The notes under the pieces were generated by a model that saw only the letters and a program-made list of their open reading frames with translations, did not search any database and was not told the DNA's origin. From NCBI GenBank assembly GCA_028829895.1, contig CM054178.1:85381058-85445057 (forward strand): 64,000 nucleotides of DNA. Direction: 5' to 3'. Below are positions 23,196 to 36,819 of the stretch, piece by piece (the stretch's first letter is position 1; each line of letters starts with the position of its first letter). Source of the DNA: Sinotaia quadrata. Taxonomy: Eukaryota > Mollusca > Gastropoda > Architaenioglossa > Viviparidae. Both the position numbers and the translations under genes were made by a program.

Positions 23196-23983
23196 CACTG
23201 TCAAGAAAACATCACATATCTTTTTTTCCACAAAAAACAAAACAAAACAAAAAAACCCTGCACCCTTTTAAGCTCCAAATTTGCTGAGCTACTACACGGT
23301 AGCTGTGTCAGTGACACACCAAACAGTTCTGCAAGCAGCCAACAGTCGGGGTACAATACCAAGATGGCCGAGAAAAGCCCCTTATCATTCAAACAGCAAT
23401 ATCTCCACCCTATGATTTTATATTATGGAACTCGAATGCTGCATATATGTGCCTGTCACCTGTGACCAAATAAAGAGGAACGGGGGTGGAGAGTAGAGAT
23501 ATATTCACAGTCAGCTATCTTGACAGCTTCTAAAGAAGGAAATAAAAAGAAAGACAGGACTAACTGCCACAGAAAGCTTCCTCATACAAACACAAGATGT
23601 CGGTTTCCTTTGAGTCTAACGAGTGTCCAGTCCTGAAGTTCGAGGTAGCATTAATTATGCTGACTGGCCGGGCTAGGGGTCGGCCCAAATATGTTCGCAG
23701 ATGCTGACTGTCAAAGCAAAATGTTGAAAACAATGAATACCAGAATTTACTTCCTCGTCTCCTTTTACAAACTACGGCCTTCATTCGACTAGCCAATCTT
23801 ACCGCAAAGACAATATATTAATCAGTAACACTTCAACAGCGTATGAGAAGCTTCAAATGCCGATTATCCACCATGCCATGTTCACATTCATACATATATC
23901 GCTAGCCAGCGAACTCTGTCATCTATATGCAATAATGATAAACAGATACAATGAACCTCATTCCAAACCAACCTGTTAACGTG
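23196..23983 (+). repeat. large direct duplication, copy B
   Basis: Partner of 20686-21473, in the same orientation. It starts at cactgtcaa, immediately after R1 copy 2, and homology ends near aacctgttaacgtgt. The two starts share cactgtcaa and the two ends share aacctgtta.gtgt, so the unit borders are the same in both copies. Confidence 0.9.
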
Positions 23984-24857
23984 TACTTAAACAGATCATA
24001 GTTACTCCTGAGTGTGCATGTGTAGACCAGAGACTGTCAGTGTCATGCAGCGTAAGTGATGAACGGGGCAAATTACCATAATTACTTGTATGAGCTAAGT
24101 AAATAAACACTAGAAGTGCTTGACTGTTTTTCTAACACACTTGGATGTCAAACTGGGAACAATCAAAACAATGAAACAGAGATAATTCATTGTCAGCTCA
24201 CCGATCTGTAATGAGAAATTTGTATCGTCATTTAAATCTGACGTTTTATTTCTAATTTTCCTTATATTGAATTTTAATTGTTAATTGTTGAACACTTCTT
24301 TACATGCCTTTGTTAATGTAGTATTGTTAACTGTAAGTGCAGTGTCTCTTTTGGCGTTAGTGTTAGTGCATCGTCAACTGTAACTAGTGTAGCGTCTTGT
24401 AGCAACGTCAACTTCACTGTAGAGTAATAAATCATATTGTTCCTTTATGTCGTTATCTTAGAAACCATTATTATATAAGGCAGGTCACATTGCCCTGTGA
24501 GACGCCATTTTCCAGGATTTGATATTCTGCTGTCTGGATAGGAGGGATGGGTAGGATAATCAGAGTTGGATTATCAGTGGTAGAGAAAAGAATAACAGAT
24601 TTTGAATGAATACGTGAAAGTATGAAGGTGCATAATAATATGTGCATAAACTGGGAAATTAAAAAAAAAAGCTAATCTAAAGCAGAGCAAATTGCACTAT
24701 GATATTCCAATGCCATCTCAAGTACGCACTTCAGAGTAAAACTGATATAAATCTATCCAAAATAGCAATAGAGAAGTAACAGTCACAAATGGCAAGGTCG
24801 ATGTATCTATTGTCCTATACATAGAGAATGTGTTTTAATTTGTTCCTTCTCGCTCTG
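23984..24857. other. non-coding stretch, nothing recognised
   Basis: No gene, RNA or mobile element is recognised. Short frames here have no motif. Confidence 0.5.
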
Positions 24858-25012
24858 CTTTCTAAAACAAATGAGTTTAGGAACTTCGCATGTAAACCAA
24901 TGGTACACGCCACTAAAGTTACAATAAACCTTTCTAAAACAAATGAGTTTAGGAACTTCGCATGTAAACCAATGGTACACGCCACTAAAGTTACAATAAA
25001 CCTTTCTAAAGT
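24858..25012. repeat. 72-bp tandem duplication
   Basis: Two identical-looking 72-base units start at ctttctaaaacaaatgag (24858 and 24930), followed by a partial third start at about 25002. The 67-codon frame at 24828-25031 contains the duplication and is not a recognised protein. Confidence 0.95.
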
Positions 25013-25837
25013 TACAATGATTACACGCTAATATTTAGTAATAACACATATAATAAAAGAATCTTCCATTGATAAAAAAATAAAATGAAAATCCTAGCAG
25101 ATCAGGAAAATAATGAGAGAAAAATTCGTTTTACAGTGAAAGTCGCTGCTCACTGGCTTTGTCGGCATAAGAACCATCGAGTGACAAGCATTCTTTCTTT
25201 TCTGTGTGGGTGTGCTGATTATATCATGTACACTGGCTGCTACTCACCAAACAGACAATTAAGGCAAATGCGTGTCGGTACTTTAAGACAATTTAGAAAG
25301 CAAATTTACAAGCGTAAATAGCACAGTATGTTGTATTACTAGTGCAATAATAAAAAATAAGAAGTTTTACTGTTTCAGAAAGGCTCTCTTTTTAAGATTA
25401 TCAAACTAAGAAAGAGTACATTAATATTGGAACTAAACTGCCACTATTACTACACAAAAAATTAATAGTAATAAAATAAAAGGAAATATAGCGTAAAGTA
25501 TCTGAAAATCAACGAAGAGAATGAAAAGTATTAAAAATCTTCTTTTTTTTAAAAAAAAGGAAAAGGATTGATTTTTAAAGAGGCATTACTCGATCTCCGT
25601 CTGTAATTCTACAAAATTCATTAGAAATTGCAGTGTCAAAAATCCTACACAGAATTTTCCGCGAATAATATGATCGTTTCAGAAATCATGGTGATGTGTC
25701 AAAAATCCTACACAGAATTATGCATGAGAACTATGGAATCAAAATCTAGAGACTATGAAGAAGCAGTCATGATAACCGTTAATAATGAAAACAATAAATT
25801 CAAAGTGCACGTCCCATGTGTGCGTAAATGTGCATGC

Positions 25838-25899
<62 letters not shown>

Positions 25900-28800
25900 T
25901 GAAAGGTGTATGACACTTAACTGACAACTGCTTGAATAATTGAGGCTATTTGTTCCATTGTCTCATCCAGGATGTACTGTCATTCAAACAAAAGAATGGT
26001 TGCCAAATCGCTTATGACCAGATCATACCAATCTTTTATTTCTATTTATTTATTTGGGGAGTAAGAAGTTAAGTGAATGTCCTCCAATTATTTAATACGA
26101 TGAAATCCATAAAATGTATCCAAAAATGTATTAATTAAAATTATTAAATAAATTGATCCCTACCATTAACGTTTCCTTCTTTCTATGGTTAACACATTAT
26201 TTTGTAATCAAACAACAAAAAACAATATTTATTGTCCACGCAGCATGCAAGTGTCACTAACCTCAGAAACTATGTGCTGTTTGCAATTCAAGAAAAATAA
26301 CTTGAGGTAATTCCCGTCTTAAAATAGCGTAGCCTACCTTCATCTGACATTCTTAAAATTCCGGGACACAACGAAGGGCGACTGTAGTTGACTTAACAAC
26401 ACAAAATGGCGGCGCTGTGTGAGATCGTTTGATAACACGGTCCGTTTACAAGCAAGTCAGTAAGCGTTTGATTATCATCATCTGCAGCTATTTTTGACCA
26501 GCAAGTGTTAGACCCGGAAGCGATGAACTGATAATGATTTAATAATAAATACAACCGAAAAGTATCCTGCACTTCCTTGTGAGAAATATGATACGTCAAT
26601 CTAAAGTAAATATGTGTATATGTGTGTGTGTGTGCGCGCGTGTGTGCGTGTTATGATAGATTGTGTTGCTACGGTGGTTTTGAGCTGGTGTGTGGGCGTG
26701 GTGGCTCAATTACAGCTCTAAGCCTGATTGACACTTTGAAAAGCCGTCTTCCGGCGCCACTTGTGCGATAAAAATGTTCAGCACCACCACAGGCACCTGG
26801 CACTTTGCAACCCGACAGTGGCATGGACGGCGGGTCAAACTGTTGGATCGATCATGCAGTTTAGGTTCGGTTTCGTGTGCACCAGCTGCCATACAGAAAT
26901 CTCAAGCAAGAGACTGTTTCTGAAGTTGCGTTCTTGGTACTGGTGGACGATAATTCTTCGTACTTCAGTCTTAAATTAACATATATGAACCGATTGCCAT
27001 TTGGATTTTCTAACATAAAATTGTCGAAAAAACTGATTAAGTTTATAAATAAATATGTAACTAGCATTAAAAAGTATCTGGCTTCAAGAACAAGTACAAC
27101 GTACTAAACAAAACGAAGAATAAAAATACTTAGAACACAAATATACAGCCACTTTATAAAGTTCTATCTCTTTTCGAGCAGTTTTAATTTATTGACCCTT
27201 ACTATTTTAAAAAAATAAACTGATAAATAGATCTCTACCGTTTTACAAATCACTGAATTAGCGATATCTAATAAGGTGCTTTATCAATTTATATAATTTA
27301 ATAGGTTCAAAAGTGATACACTGAATTTTCTTCAGCAATGGATTTTACTTTTTGTACTAAAATATAAGAGCTGGTTAGTTATAGATTTTTAGCGTGATTA
27401 TCTATATTTTTATTTATTTAAAATAAACTATTTAAATAATTCTGGTACATAATGTGTGAAATTTGATATAATAGGGAAAACTGATTTCAAAACAAACAGA
27501 TATCACTTCTACAGTCCTTTTTTTTTTACATTACAGTACACACATGACTTATGTAGAAAAATATATCATTCATAATACAGTTTAGAGTCAAAGTATGTTA
27601 TTACAGGCAATCTAATAGTCAGCCCCACAGCATATTATTACAAGACTTGACGATTTCTTTACTATTAGTCATCAACTGTTCGCGATTGCCTAGTGTGCAT
27701 CTAGTTCTTGTTATTAATAATGGTCGATTAGCGTTTTGTTTATAATGTGATGTAATTAACGTAGAGTGCATAACAGATGTATTTAAGAAAGAGTTGTATA
27801 TTTTGTATTTACTTCATTAGGGGTGTTTTATGCTTGTTGTCTGGTGTGTATGTGTGTGTGCGTATAGGGATCTGGACTGAAATGATTTCATATGCCAATA
27901 ATTAAGTTACATGGATTGTAATCGAGTGGGACCTGACACAAGGAAATAAGAAAGAAAACAGAAGGAAGGAAATATTCAGAGAAACAAAATGACGCAGAAT
28001 CCCAAACTGAACACTACCAAGATTTGAAAGAAAACAAGCAAGCAACAAAAAAAAAAATTAAAAAAAACAACTTTAAATCGAGTCCTTGCACATTTACTAA
28101 TACTAGTCACCTTATCTAAGTCAAAAAGTCTGAATAAATGTCTAATGTATGATATAATTTTGTGAGTAAACGAATTATCGCCAGCAGTATTTTGTGTACT
28201 ATTTAGGATGCACATGCAAGCGCAAGCAGAGCAAGCTAAGGCCAAGATCGTGTCGGTCAAGGTCAATGTGGATTGCACTGTCAACAATGAATGCAAATTT
28301 CAATTCTTTCCTTGAACTAAAGACTTTCTCCAAACATTCTCCCAAAATTTTAAACATGTGCTTCTTTATTTTATGTTTCAGAACTATTCAAACAAGTTTC
28401 ACTGCAGCTAAAACATTTGCGAATACTTAAGAGAAGTGGCTGGAGATGAAGCTCTCTCGTCTCAAAACATATTTCACCAGAATAATTATGGTACCACGAT
28501 AGTCGAGGCAACACTTGTTCTGGTGCAAACCAGTTTTAAAACATAAATATGCATCTCCAATCGAGCTTAGTTGCTTTGTCTGTAATAGAGCATTATTTAT
28601 ATCAAGCATAGTTACTATAGATGTAACAAAGCAATATTAAATGTGTCAATAGTGTGGCTTTGGGAATAATCTTGCCTCCATTCTGCTCACTTGTAAAACC
28701 ATAAGGGAAAAACAAAAGCCTTGATCTGTTGTGTGGTTTGTTTTGCTTGCCTTATCGCACAATCCAGACCATTATTGATCCGCTCCTCAAGACTGCGCGG

Positions 28801-30491
28801 GTTGTCAAGTCTTTCTGACAATTACACCATGAATTTAAAGGGAAAGCAGAAAAGGAACAGCACTTGGCTTTGGTATGATGGTGGTGTTGAGATAGGAAGA
28901 AGAGGGAGGGAGCGCGTGAGAATTAAGTCAATCTGTGACATTTAAAATTAAAATGAAAGAGTACGAGTTGATATGAGTACATCGCTTGTGAAATCACTAC
29001 AACCACGACAAAACACGACCTTCAAAATCAGACCATGTTCCAGTCTTCTGCATAAGCCAGCAATATAAGTTATATACATAAGAGGCCTCAGTAGCACACG
29101 TAAACAAGTCAAATGCACAATTGCGAAGATAAGCATCTCAGTCTCGCACCCATGAACGATATGACAAAATATACTGACCGTGTTCGTGACGAGCACTGAA
29201 GCTGGAAGAAATTCACTTCAAGGAGGAAAAACGGCTTAGAGTATAACTGACACCGTAAGACTACCAGTAACTAAGCTACAACGGTTCTAAAACGGCCATC
29301 CCTGTAGGCAACTTTACCCAACTGAGAGAAAGAGCATCAGAGCAAGCACCCAGAAGCTACGTCATCGTCGAGAAAGGCCATAACTATAAGGCGATTACGC
29401 TGCAAACTTACTCCAAAAGCACACGGCACTGCCTGGAGGCGACTGTGGTCTGGCGCGAGGACCGCACGAGGAGAACAGAACACAGGACATGTCGCCTTCC
29501 AACTGACATTCCCTCTTCCTTCTCACGCGCACTGTAGTCGTCTCTTGGATTTCCAAGCAAGGTCAAGGTCTTTTTTCTGGGTAACTCTCATTTCAATCTT
29601 TTAATGTCGTCTTTTTTCTCTCCCCCTTCCCCAAACACTGAACATCTGCAGGTAGTTTTTTTTTTTTTTAACTATACACTTCGATCCCAAATTTCACTCA
29701 AGCGAACAAGAAGAGTGGATGGAATTCGACTGTGGAAGTTTTGAGCGCATTCAGGTTACAATGAGACTGGCATTGCAAATGTCGTTACGTGACGAGAAAT
29801 CAATAGCTAGTGTTCTAGTGCACGGCTCTTTTCTGTTTAGCACACACCCGATGTACGCCTGGCACAAACGGGTCTCTGACTGACACGTATCATCACCCGA
29901 AAGAAAACTGGGATTTGGTCATCAGCTAAGAGGTAAATTATCCACAAACAATGTAATACAACCTTTTTTTAAAAAAAATAATAGAGTTGTAAAAACGTTT
30001 TCTATAGCAATTGGAAATACAAACAGGTTGGGTATAAAATCAGCCCAAAGTATAATATAAATAATATTTTCATTTATATTTTGTAAAACAACACTTTAAA
30101 TGTCAAAGAATAAAATTTCAACAACAAATCAACCACCGTAGCAAAATCAAAAACAAGAAAAACACCCCTAACGAAACTCATTAACACAAAACCCAAACTA
30201 AATATTGACTTACCTGAAGATGTTCTCTCCGCCGAGAAGAAAGTGTGTAACTGTAAAAAGGAAAAGCTGTTCAAAAGTAGGCCTACTCTCTAGTGCTGGA
30301 AGAATTTAGTCAAGATTACGATTTTGAGAAGAAAGGGGGACTTATACCTGAAGCCTGTTTGTTAACTGACGATGAAAATTACGAGGAAGGTATATGACCT
30401 TTCGCAGACTGATAAAAATAAAAATAGTAACACATTTTTACTCAGCGTCAGCGATCTGACTAGAGTGGCATGTCCTGATAACAAGGAGAAC

Positions 30492-30523
<32 letters not shown>

Positions 30524-30699
30524 AATGAAAAATTTTAATTTTCCATCAAACACATTAATCACTTTTACATAAACAACAACAAAAAGCCGCTGCAAAAAGT
30601 TCAGCGAAAGTGAATGTGGGTAGAAATCTATATGTCTAATGTAACCTTAATTTAGCCAAGTAAAACTCAAGATAATAATAATTATTATATATATTAAAA
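25013..30699. other. long non-coding stretch with microsatellites only
   Basis: No gene is recognised. It contains a (GT)n run at 25841-25900, a mixed GT/GC run at about 26621-26652 and a (GT)n run at about 30496-30521. Moderately GC-rich segments near 26690-26900 and 29340-29560 could be exonic or regulatory, but show no conserved protein and no usable splice pair that I could establish. Confidence 0.4.
25841..25900. repeat. (GT)n microsatellite
   Basis: Thirty or so uninterrupted GT units at the end of a chance open frame. Confidence 0.95.
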
Positions 30700-30714
30700 C
30701 ATGTTAGATATCAA

Positions 30715-31910
30715 GTGAAGACATCGTAGCATTAATCCAGTCAAAGACATCACGGCAGTTGAAATCCAATCAAGGACATCACATTTGAAATCCAGTCAAA
30801 GACATCACGGTACTAGAAATTCAGTCAAAGGCATCACGGTACTAGAAATTCAGTCAAAGGCTTCATGTCAAGAGAAATCCAGTCATCATACATCATGACG
30901 TTAGAAATCCAATCAAGGCATCACGTTACTAGAATCTGAGTCAAAATGCAAGGCACCAGAAGTTGGGACAAGATACCATGGCACCAGAAACTGAGTGGTG
31001 GTATTATGGTATCAGAAATCGAGTAATGTCATCTCAACGCTAGCAAGTGGACATGTTACCACGGCATCAGAAATTAAGAGGTGACATTATGATTATCAGA
31101 AATCGAGTAAAGTTAATTAAAACTGAACAAGAAATTACGGCACCAGAAATTGGATCGTCACATTATGGCACCGGAAATAAGTAAAGTTATCAAAACGCTA
31201 GAAACCGAACAAGAAATTACGGCACCAGAAAATGAGTCCAGATGTCTCGACTCTAGAATCAGGTGAAGACATAAGGGCACTGAAATCGAAAGAAGACATC
31301 ACAGCTCTAGAAATCAAGCCAAGATATCACGACACTAGAAATTGACAAGATTTCATTGAACCAGAAATCAGGCCAAGATATGACATTAGAAACTGGCACA
31401 CGACTTTACTGAACGAGAAATTGAGTTAAGAAATCATGACACTAAAATCTTACACAATGCATCATGACACTAGAAACTGACGCAATACTTTACTGAACGA
31501 GAAAATGAGTTAAGATATCATGACACTAGAAACTGGCACAAAACTTTACTGAAACAAGACATCACAGCGCTAGAAATCAAACCTTGATATCATGATACGA
31601 GAAGCTGAGCAAGATTTTATTGAACCAGAAATCAAGTCAAGATATCATGATACTAGAAAGTGGCACAAGATTTTACTGAACGAGAAACTGAGTTATCACG
31701 ACATTAAAAACTGAGACAAGACATCATGTCTTTAGAAATCGAGTGAAAACATCACACACAAGAAATCGTGAAAACTAAATATCAAGTCCAGATATCACGA
31801 TACTAGAATCAAATCAAGATATCACGCACTAGAAATCGTGAAAACACTACGTAACTAAATACTGAGTCCAGATATCACGATGCTACAAATCCAACCAAGA
31901 CATCGTTTCA
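30715..31910. repeat. 1.2-kb degenerate minisatellite, about 30-bp unit
   Basis: Words such as gacatcacggtactagaaat, tatcatgacactagaaa and ccagaaatcaagtcaagat recur about every 25-35 bases throughout. Early units read ccagtcaaagacatcacg; later units alternate with gcacaagactttactgaacgag, giving a longer composite period. Divergence between units is high, so the array is old. There is no open frame. Confidence 0.85.
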
Positions 31911-32094
31911 CCGAAAACAGTCAAGTGCACTTGCGATAAAGGAACTATTGTCCAAATCAAGCTAAACACAAATAATTAAAATTGAATAAATGTCTAATAC
32001 GGAAGCGACTGAATTGTTATTTTCATAAATGCACAAACCAAAATGTGTATAAAGTCTCCGGAGGACAATACACAAAGCAAATGAAAAACGTGTA

Positions 32095-32345
32095 TTCGGT
32101 ACCGCTACACAAGCATTTGGAGTCTATTTGCTACCACTACACGGCAATTGCGTTGTATTTATGATCGGTACATACAGCAATTAGAGGGTATTTGCTATAA
32201 GGACACATAATAAATTGTGTATATTTGCTGTCTTGACACAACGCTATTGATGTTATTTCTTATCGCTACAAACAGCAAATTGAGTATATCTGTTATCACG
32301 ACAGACATAAGTCAGAGTAAAGTATATTTGCTATCACTCACTAGT
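32095..32345. repeat. degenerate tandem repeat, about 50-bp unit
   Basis: Four to five loose units share tatttgctatnacnacac and a following caattngngt word. Unit borders are approximate. Confidence 0.6.
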
Positions 32346-32604
32346 ATGCTCTGAACCACAGACTTATTTTTCAAAAGGAACATGAACATACCCTGATAAA
32401 CTTTTAAAAAGTTATATTCACCTAATACCACTACGAACACTCACCCCAACCTCTAACGACACATGATTCAATATACTTATTTAGCTATTATTCTTGTTAC
32501 AAACACATTTCTCCCCATTTCGAATCATTAGTTTTCTGCTTTTCTAAGTACCAATTCTGTGACGAGAGAGCATTTTACACATAGCAATATAAAATGATAG
32601 TAAA

Positions 32605-32884
32605 CATCAAACTTATCGGTATAATCTGTATCACTAATTCTCTTTTATTCACTACTTAGGCTACAACAAACAACACTCATCAGCATAATCTTTATCACCA
32701 TATCTCTTCTATTCACTACTTAAAGCTACAACAAATACTCCTCGGCATAATCAGTATCACTATATACGTTTTACTTAACACCTAACCTACAGCAAACGTA
32801 TTCAGCATAATCTTTGTTATCATTTCTCATAACCTACAACAAACGTACTCAGCATAATCTTTGTTATCATTTCTCATAACCTAT
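32605..32884. repeat. tandem repeat with two unit sizes
   Basis: Three units of about 68 bp (cagcataatctttatcac, then cttntattcactac, then ctacaacaaa) are followed by two near-identical 46-bp units (agcataatctttgttatcatttctcataacc). The shorter units look like a later expansion of part of the longer one. Confidence 0.8.
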
Positions 32885-34860
32885 ACACTGCCGAAGCTAT
32901 ACAATTCAGTTAAGTTCAATCTCTCTCGAAAGCTCTCACTTGCTACATTGGTTTAAATCGTAGCGCCAGTTCCAAAAAAAAAAAAATTCCGCTTCGAACG
33001 CCATGGCCTTCCAGAAATAGAGCCATGAAACCGGGACTCCACGAGACGGTTATTGATTTCTCCCACCCACCTCTCTCCCTTAGAGTCTCGTTCTTCCATA
33101 ACAGTAGTGGTACTGAAACTCGACGGCAAAACTGGATGTGCTCTAGAAATGGTTCCCACTACTGGCCCATGTATTAGGAGGACCAGTCAACATGTTTTCT
33201 GCTTAGGCTTAAAAATAAAAAATAAAAATAACGCTTTCCCATTCTTGCATTATGGAATTAATGTCATGCAATCGAGAGCAGAAAGGGAAATAAAACAGAC
33301 GTTGATTTAAACGAGATTTGCACTAGACATCATCAATGACGATTTCTGAATTTAACGACCACATATTCCGACGAATTCTTACAATCTATGCACTAGTGTA
33401 ACGGCGCATGTCAATGGGTAAGAGATCGGGAAGGAACTTTATTTGAATACGTCAATTATAACGTACGTCAGGCAACTTGAAATGAAATACATTTATATAT
33501 TACATAAAACGCACGTAAACTGAACGCTTAACAATCGGAGTTCCTCACCATAATATTGCCTCACAGTAGTTTTGAAATGAATCATCACAGCATTTTACTT
33601 GAGACAAGTGATGTCAATCCTATGTGCTTTAAACAAAACAAAAAAAAAAAAACGAAACCAAAAACAACCGCTTGAAATTTTGCTAATTTCTATAGGCACA
33701 GAAATACTGAAACTGAATTGGGTAGTATCACATCCGGCGTGTCGTTACGTTCTTAAGTAGCAAAAAAAAAAATAACAGTTACGAGTCTTTCACACAAATC
33801 TGGCAGTGACAAATCCCTATCGTCGTCCCACCATCTCCTAACCCACCCACCCCAACCACCAGAGTTCGACTGCTTGAAAGCAAGCACAAACATAACGGTT
33901 CAGAAACTCGTTCACATACGACACTGAATAATCAAGCAATGCGAATTGCACTACTTAGTACGGCTATTGAGAAACCAGCACAGGCTTAGGCTTAAAAGAT
34001 TTGCTCACAACTGAAGCGCTGAATAAGTAGTGTGTACTGCATTTATTCGAATTTTGCAACCATTGGGATTGTGCATCTAATAACCTGTTTGTAGTGGAGA
34101 GGGCCACAACTAGCAGGAACCAATTCGCTTTAAGATCGATTTGTAAATGGGCCTAAAATGGCCCCTTACGTTTCTAAATGGGGGTGCATGCCATTGCTAA
34201 TAATTTAATTCCTGTAATGATTAACTGGAGCTAAGCAGGCCTTGTTTATAAGAATGAGAAAGAAAAAGACTGATACAAATACTATTGTCGCTTTACAAAT
34301 GTATTATTTTATATATAATATAGGATTGTTTGTACCTATTAGTATAGTTCTGGTAGGAGTAATTAGGCATTAATGAATGAAATAAAACATAAGTAAAACA
34401 GTAATCTGGCAGTCGTTGCTGGTTCACAAGAGGTGATAATTTATCGCAGCACTCTTGTATTATATGTAATGCGTCTGTAACTAAGAAGACAGTAACGAAA
34501 GACATTCAAACATAACGCGCCTGTTCCATTTTATGTGCAATTGGGTTTGCAAATTTAAAGGCAGCTGTTTATCGTAAGACTTTTTGGCAGAAATGCTCCT
34601 GCAGTAAAATTCATAAAATGGTGCTTATAACTAATGAGCCAATATCACAAGATCGTAAGCCATTCAGCCAGTAGCTCTCTTGTAGTAGTACTTATATATC
34701 AATATGTCTCCAAGAACACAAAATAATGTTGTAAACCATTCCACAGTAACATCCTTGTAGTTGTTATGTAATTATGTCTAAAACCAAGAAGTATGACAAA
34801 CCGTTCATAGCAATTCTCCAGTATTACTAATGAAAAGCAACTTAATTAAGCATAGTTTGC
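32885..34860. other. non-coding stretch, nothing recognised
   Basis: Apart from short A-runs (32974-32986, 33637-33651) nothing stands out. The 85-codon frame at 33053-33310 and the opposite frame at 32953-33159 have no recognisable domain. Confidence 0.45.
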
Positions 34861-34874
34861 GTTGTGATAGGCAG

Positions 34875-35165
34875 TGCGTTTGCATTTAAACAGGTCTGTG
34901 CTGGCATTATGATAGCCAATGTGTTGTCTTTGCATTGTGATAGGCAATGTGTTGTTTTTTGCATTGTGATAGGCAGGCAATGTGTTGTCTTTGCATTGTG
35001 ATAGGCAATGTGTTGTTTTTGCATTGTGATAGGCAATGTGTTGTTTTTGCATTGTGATAGGCAGGCAATGTGTTGTCTTTGCATTGTGATAGGCAATGTG
35101 TTGTTTTTGCATTGTGATAGGCACTGTGCGTTGCGATAGATACTATTACTAATGCTTGCATTGTG
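34875..35165. repeat. 29-bp minisatellite with higher-order pattern
   Basis: The unit is gcattgtgataggcaatgtgttgttttt, with a variant carrying an extra aggc (gataggcaggcaatg) at every second to third unit, and a ttgtctttgc versus ttgtttttgc difference. About nine units. Several overlapping minus-strand frames (34842-35183) only translate the repeat. Confidence 0.9.
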
Positions 35166-36314
35166 ATAACACTGTATTAGCATTGAGATTTAAGTTAATT
35201 TGTGCAAGTATAAGGAGTCATGTTACCTTTTATTCATGATTTTATATTATAAATTAAAAAGTCCTATCAAAATCCGCGCTATTCTTATTAACACGAACTT
35301 ATTACATAGAACCGCGGATAAAAAGTAGAACGGTCCTCGTACACGCGTGCACGTGCATTAACGACACATACGACAGACCCCGTGTGCTTGTGCCATTCCT
35401 CTGTACGGCGCGCTTCTAAGCTCCTAGTACTACTACTAGGCAATCTGAATGTGCACACATGTTCTTGACAGCAGCAGGACGGTCAGCACCAGATATGGTG
35501 GCAAAGCAAGTGCAGCAATTATCGATCGGACTGGAGTGTGTGGGAGGGTGGAAATTTCCAAGTCTCTCTGTTACTCTAGTCACAAGAATGCTGACTCAAA
35601 GCGCTGTCAATTAAGAACTAACACATATACTATGTTAATTTCTTTTTATCTAGAGTTCATGACAATAGTAGAACTTTCCCAATGCTACCTTTCTTATTTA
35701 AAACTTTATTTATTTAATACTTTTAAACCAGTCAACGTTCATAAATTAGTTATTAAACCAGTACTGCTGAAATACTTTTAATGAATGAACATCCAAGCAA
35801 TTTGGCCTAGAATAAATTGTGCAAGTTTAGAGAATGTTTCATGGAGCATTATGCCATAATGCATTCAGGTGGAAATGGACTAGCCAGGTAACGCTGACTG
35901 ACTAAGCAAGTTACTACTGAAAGGAATGAGTGACCCCTGGGATAGACTAAGCAGGTGCTTGTTAAGGATGTTAGACTGGACCATGGGCGTGACTTCAGGA
36001 CAGGTAAGACTGACTGACAATTAGCAGATTTGGTAAAAACTCCAAAGTTGACCAATGACAAAAACTGAGTACGAACTTTGACCAATGAGAACCATTTATG
36101 GTGAAACGTAGAATTCAGTATTAAGGGCCGAACCTTGCAAATCATTATTATTCTTTAAAATTTCACTAGAGACAGACACTAAAATCCCCGTAAGAAACGT
36201 GTGGGAGAGTTGCACGTGCATTTGTTAATTAAAAAAAAAATACTCAGATTTATTAGGAAACTTAAAATCTGATGCTGAATTTTCAACGTAATTTATGGTT
36301 TAAGAAGGTAATCA
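35166..36314. other. non-coding stretch, no supported gene
   Basis: A 110-codon plus frame at 35449-35781 lies partly in somewhat GC-richer DNA. It has no recognisable family signature and its 3' half is AT-rich Leu/Phe/Lys low complexity, so I do not call it a gene. Confidence 0.4.
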
Positions 36315-36322
36315 CTGTATAG
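36315..36322. repeat. 8-bp hAT target duplication, left (ctgtatag)
   Basis: Exact match to 37627-37634 on the far side of the element. Eight-base duplications are characteristic of hAT transposons. Confidence 0.95.
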
Positions 36323-36338
36323 CAGGGGTGCACAAACA

Positions 36339-36354
36339 GCGGCCCGCGGGCCGC
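36339..36354. repeat. perfect 16-bp GC palindrome in hAT subterminal region
   Basis: gcggcccgcgggccgc equals its own reverse complement. It lies one base inside the left terminal repeat. Subterminal GC motifs often bind hAT transposase; here that is inference. Confidence 0.85.
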
Positions 36355-36819
36355 ATGCGGCCCCCAGAAGACTTTAGGATGTTACCATTATTTGTAACAG
36401 GCAAGGAGCTTTTAACATTAATCTGAACAAGGGAGTAGAACAGTGGTTTGCTTTCCCGTGGAAGCATCTTGTGCTGTGTTGAAAACAAACGCTGGATGCG
36501 GTATTGAGGTGAGAGGCTGTGTATTGGGCACATTGTTCAGTTCAGATGATCAAAGGTGTACTGTTGAAATAGTAGTATCTGCACATCTTTGATGTATGGC
36601 GACATCAAATAGCATTAGAAAGAGGTCTATATCTAAACCCAAGTGGGCAGGCAGCCAGCTAAAGTTCAGTCTGGGGATGGGGTGAGGTGACACTGGGGGG
36701 GGGGGAAGGATGGTGCAGTCAGTGTGTATGAATATGTGGCTGTGGATATCTGGTTGGAATGTACTGAATGAATTACACTGTTTCGGAGTGAAGTTGTTTT
36801 TAAACTACTGCCCTTTGTT

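Noticed and set aside
20686..23983. A - R1 - B as a complete LTR element with A and B as LTRs
   Set aside because: R1 occurs elsewhere without A/B, and at 51551 has its own target duplication. Kept only as an alternative hypothesis.
34842..35183. overlapping repetitive frames on minus
   Set aside because: Translations of a 29-bp minisatellite.
35449..35781. 110-codon plus frame
   Set aside because: No domain; 3' half is AT-driven Leu/Phe/Lys composition; no splice signals that define an exon.
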